A stretch of DNA of 64,000 nt from Litorimonas taeanensis. GTDB taxonomy: Bacteria > Pseudomonadota > Alphaproteobacteria > Caulobacterales > Maricaulaceae. The stretch lies in contig NZ_RBII01000001.1 of assembly GCF_003634015.1 (NCBI RefSeq), forward strand, positions 434,001-498,000, in the 5' to 3' direction. Of this stretch, positions 58,804 through 64,000 are shown in pieces (position 1 is the stretch's first letter; the number at the start of each line of letters is the position of its first letter). The notes beneath the pieces were generated by a model. It was not told the DNA's origin, did not search any database, and saw only the letters and a list, made by a program, of their open reading frames with translations. Position numbers and translations under genes: made by a program.

Positions 58804-59274
58804 ATGCGTACTATCAAATTTCTAACTTACTCCGTTTTGTTTCTCGCACTTTGCGGTAATGCCCAAGCCAATGAGGCGTTGAAAGGTCAAATGACGACCA
58901 ATCTTATCACTTTGAAATCCGATGGCTCCGAAGCCTCAAAACCGGTGAAGGAAACAGCGCCAGGTGATTTAATTGAATACCGTGTTGAATATAAAAATAC
59001 GGGGAAAAAGCCGATTAAAAACCTCGTCGTTAGTGCGCCAATTCCCGGGTCCACAGAATTTGAAATGAATAGCAATGCCACAAAGGTTAACGCCTCCTTT
59101 GAGGTAAGCGCCGATGGTGGCGCCAGCTGGGGCACGCCGCCGCTTTGGAAAGAGACAGCAGAAGGCCCCGTTCAAGTCGATATTTCCGAGTACGACCTTG
59201 TGCGCTGGATTTCACAAGACGAAATGCCTGCTGGCGGGAAATTCACTATGAAATACCGCGTTACAGTCAAGTAG
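58804..59274 (+). CDS. Small secreted DUF11-like protein
   Basis: 156 residues: signal peptide (cleaved near NAQA-NEAL) and one beta domain with ETAPGDLIEYRVEYKNTGKK at about 48 and WISQDEMPAGGKFTMKYRVTV at the end, the DUF11-type pattern. It starts 12 bp after the large protein, within the AAGGAAAACC ribosome binding region, so the two are cotranscribed. No EF-hand loop and no cysteine in the mature part. A plausible cap, linker or partner for the larger paralogues. The role is inferred. Confidence 0.8.
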   Translation: MRTIKFLTYSVLFLALCGNAQANEALKGQMTTNLITLKSDGSEASKPVKETAPGDLIEYRVEYKNTGKKPIKNLVVSAPIPGSTEFEMNSNATKVNASFEVSADGGASWGTPPLWKETAEGPVQVDISEYDLVRWISQDEMPAGGKFTMKYRVTVK

Positions 59275-59592
59275 GACAGGGCTAAATTATGGTTCCTCTT
59301 ATACGTTAGTCTCGATGTGAAACATTGAAATGACTATCGAAGAATAATCCTTAGGTGAAGGTTTTTGATTTTATAGCCTTCGCCGAGAGACGTTTTAAAA
59401 TTTATTAAACGGGTTTCACCTTAAGGGTGCGGCCCTAAAGGCGTTTCTAGATACAATTGCTTTGAAACTACCTTAAGTTATTGAAAAATATAAGTTATTA
59501 ATTTAATTAACTCTGCTTTTGAACTCGGTATTAATTCTTTTTCTCTATGAATGAGGTGTTCATCAATGAAAGTGTAAGAGCACAGGCGCTTT
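59275..59592. other. Gap between the small and second large surface-protein genes
   Basis: About 320 bp. A weak stem (GGTGAAGG with CCTTCGCC, 59353-59384) lies after the small gene, with no clear terminator. The second half is very AT-rich, with TTATTAATTTAATTAA near 59494, and probably holds a promoter for the next gene. TTCATCAATGAA at 59560 is a small palindrome. No gene is visible. Confidence 0.5.
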
Positions 59593-59609
59593 CGAATTTG
59601 GAGAATTCG
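59593..59609 (+). promoter_or_regulatory. Hairpin presenting the ribosome binding site of the next gene
   Basis: CGAATT-TGGAG-AATTCG: six perfect pairs with the GGAG Shine-Dalgarno sequence in the five-base loop, two bases before ATG 59612. The site is exposed in a loop and could be open or blocked by a binding protein or RNA. Confidence 0.55.
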
Positions 59610-59611
59610 TA

Positions 59612-62605
59612 ATGAATTTTAAGAATCAAAGTCGCAATCTGCGACAGAAACTCGTTGTGTCTACAGCCTGTGTCGCAACTATTGCTGCCTTTGGCGCTCC
59701 AGCCGTATCAGCTTTAACAGAAGCTGGACAATCAATTCAAAACCAAGCCGTGGCGACCTATAATGACTCGCTTGGCAATACATATACGGCTCAGTCGAAT
59801 TTGGCCTCAGTCGTTGTAAAGCAAGTTTACTTTGCAACGCTTGACGGAGACCAAACTCGCGTAGCGGCTTCTAATCAAACGGCTTATTTCCCACATGTGT
59901 TAACCAATACAGGTAACGGGCCTGATACATTCACGATCTCCGTTGCTCAGGATAACACGACGGCAGATAGCGGCGATTTCTCAAATCTCGATGTCTATAT
60001 AGACTCTAATGATAATGGTGTGGTTGATGCGGGTGAAGTCCTTGCGTCGACTGTCACGCTCGCCGCTGGTGAGAAGGTGAGTGTTGTTGTTGCCGGTCTT
60101 ATCCCAACAGCGACGGATGGTCAGACATTCGGTTCAACATTGACGGTAACCTCTGCCAATGGAACCATTGAGGATATCACAACAGGTAAAGGCCTTGATG
60201 GTCTGGATGGTACAAATGAAGATACCGTCACAATCTCTGGCGATGCCGTACTAAGCGTTATTAAGTCTTCTGTTCACGACGAAGAAAATAATGAAATTAC
60301 CTATACGGTTACGGTTTCAAACACAGGTAATATCGCTGCGACAGATGTCTCTATCTTTGACGGTATTCCTGCTGGCACAACTTTGAAGGCTGGCTCCGTT
60401 CTTTATTCTGGTTTTGGTACAGCGATTGATCCGCTTGACCTTGATGCCGATAATGATGTGCTAGGCGAAGTTGCCCTCGGTATCGATATTAATGGCGATA
60501 ATGATTTGCTTGATACAAGCGAAGCGCAATTGGGTATTGACCTTGATGGCGACGGCGTTCTTGATGGAACAGGTAAAGACGGTGTCTATGGTTTTGACAG
60601 CGCTTTGGCGCCTGGCTCCAGCGTGAATTTGAGCTTTACAGTTGAATATGACCAGTCTTTGCTTGGCGCAGGGGCGGAAATCAAGAATACAGCGCATGTA
60701 TCGGCTGATCTTGATGGTGATGGCCTCACCAATGAAGGTTTCATCTCTTCTAACACGACCCTTTCAATCTCCCCGCAGGATTATTCGGTTGATGCGACGG
60801 ATACGGGAGTCGGCGAAGATGATACAGTCAATGATGGCGGTGATGATGATGGCGCCGCGAATGATATTCAAGAGGTTGCTACGGCACAAGCTGGTGAACT
60901 CGTCTTGTTCAAGCACGTTATTACAAACACAGGTAACGGAACGGATACGTTCGGGCTTGATATTGCCAATCAAACGAACTTCCCAGCCGGGACGAGCTAT
61001 ACGATTTGGAATGAAACCGGTACGGTTCAGCTCTTAAATACGAATGGCCGAGACGGCGTTGATACAGGGCCTATGGCATCTGGTTCATCTTTGACCGTCC
61101 TTGTGAAAGTTCAATTGCCTTCAGGCAGCGGCAGCGTAGCCGGGACAAGCACTTATGATTTGATTGCAACGTCTTCTGAAGATCCTTCAGGTACGCCGTC
61201 ATCTAACGCTACACAGGGCCGTCTATTAGAGATTGTCGCACCGACGGTCGACCTTTCAAATGACACAGCCGATAACAACGCGTTATTGAACAAAGATGTG
61301 TATAATAACGATGCAGTGGCTGTAACCACTGAGGTTGCAAATCCAGGTGACTCTGTTGATTTTACTCTTGTAATTCAGAATGATAGCCAAGTTGCGGATA
61401 GTTTCCAATTGGGTGCTGGGCAGAGCTTTATAGGCGGAACATTGGGAAGCCTACCTGCGGGTTGGAATGTCACATTCCGTGACCCAAGCGGCACGATTGT
61501 AACGACGACACCGTCTATTGGAGCTGGAGCCACACTTACGCTTACAGCGACTGTCAGTATTCCAAGTACACCAACACAATCCTTAGCTGACCGCGAGTTT
61601 GTTATTGATGATAACGGTAATGACACAGTGGATACAAATGGTGATGGTGATGGCGATTATGCGATCTTCTTCCGCGTCGCATCTGTGAATACCGGGGCGT
61701 CGGACATCAAACTAGACGCTGTTGATGTGAGTGCCCGTGAAGATATCACATTGTTCCAAGATAACTCGGGTCAGATTCAACCCGGTGGTTCAATTGATTA
61801 TCCGCATACTGTCCGTAACGATGGTAACACAGTGGAAGCGGTCTCTTTGGCGGCTGTCAGCGGCACGACAGGTTGGTCGAATAATGTCTTGATCGATACT
61901 GATGGTGTTGATGGACCAGACACACCGTTTGCGGCTCTAACAACAGGTGACACGCTTTACTATCTTGATGCGTCATCCAATCTCGTAGCCGGAACACTTG
62001 ATGCGAATGGTGATTTATCCCTTGAATCAGGTGAAAGCTTGCCGTTCATCGTCCGAGCCTTTGCACCGACGAGCGCGCCAAATGGCCAACTCGACATTAT
62101 TACGGTGACAGCGGACTTTAACCTTGGCGCAGATACCGTCACAAATGTTGACCGTTCCGAAGTCGTGAACTCTCAGTTGAGAATGACAAAAACGGCCTCA
62201 GTTGATGCCAGCTGTGCGGATATTGCAACCGATAACCTTGGCCCTGATGTAGGCTTTACAGGGGCATCTGGTACAGCAGCGCCTGCAGATTGTGTTGTCT
62301 GGCAAGTTGTTGCGACGAATACCGGTGTAGATACAATTTCAACGATTGATATCACCGATAGTATTCCGGCTTACTCAACATATGCGGCAGGAACCTTACG
62401 TATCTGTGCCGGTAATGCTGGGCAGGGCGTCACAGAAGCCTGTACCTTTACGCAGTTAACGGACGCGGCAGCGGATGATGAAGGCACATATGCCAATCAA
62501 GACATCCGTTACACGCTTGGCCAAGGCGCGAATGAGATCATCACAAATGGTGAACTCGCATCTGGTCAAAGTGTGACCGTTCGCTTCTCAAGCATCGTCG
62601 AATAG
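59612..62605 (+). CDS. Large secreted DUF11-like repeat protein with EF-hand-like loop (paralogue C)
   Basis: 997 residues. A long signal peptide ends near PAVSA-LTEAG. The first mature module repeats the pattern of paralogue A: IQNQAVATYNDSLGN, VLTNTGNGPDTF and an EF-hand-type loop DSNDNGVVDAGE (codons 131-142). DUF11 modules follow with further calcium-like turns (DINGDNDLLD, DLDGDGVLDG, DLDGDGLTN, DTNGDGDGD). The C-terminal module with ADCVVWQVVATNTG matches paralogue A (GHCVLWQISLKNAS). No anchor is recognised. Predicted extracellular, Ca-stabilised, Thr/Asp/Asn-rich structural protein. Confidence 0.83.
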   Translation: MNFKNQSRNLRQKLVVSTACVATIAAFGAPAVSALTEAGQSIQNQAVATYNDSLGNTYTAQSNLASVVVKQVYFATLDGDQTRVAASNQTAYFPHVLTNTGNGPDTFTISVAQDNTTADSGDFSNLDVYIDSNDNGVVDAGEVLASTVTLAAGEKVSVVVAGLIPTATDGQTFGSTLTVTSANGTIEDITTGKGLDGLDGTNEDTVTISGDAVLSVIKSSVHDEENNEITYTVTVSNTGNIAATDVSIFDGIPAGTTLKAGSVLYSGFGTAIDPLDLDADNDVLGEVALGIDINGDNDLLDTSEAQLGIDLDGDGVLDGTGKDGVYGFDSALAPGSSVNLSFTVEYDQSLLGAGAEIKNTAHVSADLDGDGLTNEGFISSNTTLSISPQDYSVDATDTGVGEDDTVNDGGDDDGAANDIQEVATAQAGELVLFKHVITNTGNGTDTFGLDIANQTNFPAGTSYTIWNETGTVQLLNTNGRDGVDTGPMASGSSLTVLVKVQLPSGSGSVAGTSTYDLIATSSEDPSGTPSSNATQGRLLEIVAPTVDLSNDTADNNALLNKDVYNNDAVAVTTEVANPGDSVDFTLVIQNDSQVADSFQLGAGQSFIGGTLGSLPAGWNVTFRDPSGTIVTTTPSIGAGATLTLTATVSIPSTPTQSLADREFVIDDNGNDTVDTNGDGDGDYAIFFRVASVNTGASDIKLDAVDVSAREDITLFQDNSGQIQPGGSIDYPHTVRNDGNTVEAVSLAAVSGTTGWSNNVLIDTDGVDGPDTPFAALTTGDTLYYLDASSNLVAGTLDANGDLSLESGESLPFIVRAFAPTSAPNGQLDIITVTADFNLGADTVTNVDRSEVVNSQLRMTKTASVDASCADIATDNLGPDVGFTGASGTAAPADCVVWQVVATNTGVDTISTIDITDSIPAYSTYAAGTLRICAGNAGQGVTEACTFTQLTDAAADDEGTYANQDIRYTLGQGANEIITNGELASGQSVTVRFSSIVE

Positions 62606-62627
62606 CGAAAAAAACCTCTTAATGCAC

Positions 62628-62652
62628 GTTGCGGCGGATTTTTCGCCGCAAC
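62628..62652 (+). terminator. GC-rich hairpin after the second large surface protein
   Basis: GTTGCGGCG-GATTTTT-CGCCGCAAC, nine perfect pairs with a T-rich loop, 22 bp after the stop. No T-run follows the stem, so it may be an attenuator or mRNA-end stabiliser rather than an intrinsic terminator. Confidence 0.55.
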
Positions 62653-62690
62653 ACTCTCCGGAAACGAGACCGTTTCATTGGGGAACATAT

Positions 62691-62761
62691 GCACGACGGC
62701 GCGATTAAGACGCTGCGGCATGAAGGTTGGTGCATGACAGCGCGATTAAGACGCTGCGGCA
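62691..62761 (+). repeat. 30-bp direct repeat, two copies
   Basis: GCAYGACRGC followed by GCGATTAAGACGCTGCGGCA occurs at 62691-62720 and 62732-62761, with two mismatches and a period of 41. It lies between two surface-protein genes, about 50 bp before the next start. The 11-bp gap between copies is unrelated. Confidence 0.9.
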
Positions 62762-62811
62762 ATAAATAGATCGTTTCCAACAGAGAAGCGACTTTAGGTG
62801 ATAGGTGATGT

Positions 62812-64000
62812 ATGTCTGGTTTTAAGGCCATTCTGTCCGCATGGGTTATTATAGGAACGTTTTTGGGTTGTAACGCATTTGCTGCAACGCCAGCAGGCTC
62901 TATTATTCTTAACCAAGCCACGGCGACGTATTTTGATAATGAACTCGATTCAGGATTTTCTGTCCTATCGACAATAGCCTCAGTACGCGTAAAGCCTAGA
63001 CCAAATTTCGCCTTACTTAACGACGTTGAACTACAGGCAAATGCTGGTGAAACCGTTGTTTTCTCTCATATTATTGAAAATACAGGCAATCAGACAGATC
63101 GTTATTTTGTTGACGCTATGCCCATTCCATCGAACCTACAGCTTCAAGAGGTTCGTTTATTTCATGATATAAACCAAAATGGCGCCGTTGATCCAGAAGA
63201 TCCGCAAATAAGCGAAACGGCTAGCCTTGTGCCAGGCAGCGCAATTTCAATATTATTGTCTGGCGAGGTGCCAACAACGGCCGTTGCGGGACAGGGGTAT
63301 TATGGCTCCATTCGCGCCATTTCTCAGCAAGACCCTAATCTGGTGCAGGTCCGTATGGATGTTGCCCGCATAACGTCTGATGCCGCCTTTCGCGTTTTAA
63401 AATCAGCGATGCCGAATTGCGCCACACCCGTAGGGGAAAATGAGACAATCGAATATAACCTTCGGTTTTTGAACATTAACAAATTACAGTCATCCGTAAT
63501 TGAATACACAATTGACGGCGCTGTTGAGAGAGGTTTCATCATCGAAGATGAGGTGCCAGCTAACACAGTCCTTTTGGAAAATGCCGTTAGTCAAGTCGCG
63601 CCATCAAGTGCAATCATTGTTGTAAGAGATGCCAGTTCTGGACGCCTCAGCGCTTATGAGAACTTTATCGAAAGCGATTTTGTTGAATCAATTGGCATCT
63701 TTATTCCAGAGAGTGCCATGACGTCAGGGCAATCGGGTAATCTGTCATTCAAGGTCAAACCTTCGGAGAATATTACACCTGAAACGGTTGTGACAAATGT
63801 TGTCGCTGTGGATTTTGATCATGATGGCCAGACGGATATTGAGTCTAATCCTGTCTGTAATATGCTAGCGGCTAGCGGAGAGGGCGAAGAAGCAACGATT
63901 GAGTTTTTAGAACCAAATTTAGCTATTCGCAGAGCCGTGGCGCAGGCAAATTCTCAAACAAAAACAGTGCAGTTCGGGCCAAAACATGATGTAAACTCTG
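62812..64000 (+). CDS. Secreted DUF11-like repeat protein with EF-hand-like loop (paralogue D, C-terminus cut by window edge)
   Basis: Open from ATG 62812 to the window end (396 codons, no stop). The signal peptide ends near CNAFA-ATPAG. The first mature module has ILNQATATYFDNELDSG, HIIENTGNQTDRYF and an EF-hand-type loop DINQNGAVDPED (codons 119-130). More beta modules follow, with DFDHDGQTDIES near 340. It therefore belongs to the same family as the two large upstream proteins. The full length and any anchor domain lie beyond the window. Confidence 0.82.
   Translation, partial: MSGFKAILSAWVIIGTFLGCNAFAATPAGSIILNQATATYFDNELDSGFSVLSTIASVRVKPRPNFALLNDVELQANAGETVVFSHIIENTGNQTDRYFVDAMPIPSNLQLQEVRLFHDINQNGAVDPEDPQISETASLVPGSAISILLSGEVPTTAVAGQGYYGSIRAISQQDPNLVQVRMDVARITSDAAFRVLKSAMPNCATPVGENETIEYNLRFLNINKLQSSVIEYTIDGAVERGFIIEDEVPANTVLLENAVSQVAPSSAIIVVRDASSGRLSAYENFIESDFVESIGIFIPESAMTSGQSGNLSFKVKPSENITPETVVTNVVAVDFDHDGQTDIESNPVCNMLAASGEGEEATIEFLEPNLAIRRAVAQANSQTKTVQFGPKHDVNS

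Noticed and set aside
62691-62761. 30-bp direct repeat considered as a CRISPR fragment
   Set aside because: Only two copies, an 11-bp gap instead of a spacer of about 30 bp, and no cas genes in the window.

Overview
The window looks like the chromosome of an alphaproteobacterium, most likely a marine, prosthecate-type member of the Maricaulales/Hyphomonadaceae neighbourhood. This rests on the style of the housekeeping proteins (MreB/MreC/MreD/PBP2/RodA, ClpP-ClpX-Lon, a PutA without a DNA-binding domain), two TonB-dependent receptors, an Mla-type lipid transporter with a fused STAS domain and moderate GC judged by eye. The lineage is inferred from protein character, not from a database search.

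Layout. 0-4.3 kb: aroQ (cut by the window start), thiS-thiG, a lipoprotein, secG, pyrG. 4.5-8.5 kb: a TonB-dependent receptor, erpA and a dGTPase-like gene. 8.7-14.3 kb: the cell-elongation operon mreB-mreC-mreD-mrdA-rodA. 14.5-21 kb: a sodium symporter, a lipoprotein, a four-gene Mla/MCE lipid-transport operon and a DedA protein. 21-30.2 kb: protein quality control (tig, clpP, clpX, lon), interrupted by an orphan radical SAM gene, then an exported HAD protein. 30.3-32.6 kb: a PRC-barrel protein, the divergent argP/argO pair and tRNA-Asp. 32.8-34.9 kb: an accessory patch after tRNA-Val with a 5'-truncated Rhs tip carrying a zinc-protease toxin domain, a tightly coupled lipoprotein (candidate immunity protein) and several inverted repeats.

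35-50.3 kb is mostly catabolism and salvage. An aldehyde dehydrogenase and KDPG aldolase are followed by a phosphorus and nucleotide group: AMP nucleosidase, a PhoD-type phosphatase and an Oar-like TonB receptor with a candidate Pho box, then uridine kinase, a NupC transporter, ribokinase, a phosphoribosyltransferase, a nucleoside hydrolase and thymidine kinase. Together these could strip phosphate from extracellular nucleotides, import nucleosides and recycle base and sugar. 50.6-55.6 kb: bifunctional PutA and a dipeptide-epimerase-like enzyme.

55.7-64 kb holds the least familiar material: three large, tandem, paralogous secreted proteins built of DUF11-like beta modules, each with one EF-hand-like loop at the same place near the N terminus, plus one small single-module secreted protein. 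The first gene has a leader with competing stem-loops, the third has its ribosome binding site displayed in a hairpin loop, and the last is preceded by a 30-bp direct repeat and runs off the window. I regard this cluster, the Rhs/lipoprotein pair and the Pho/nucleotide salvage group as the parts most worth follow-up.
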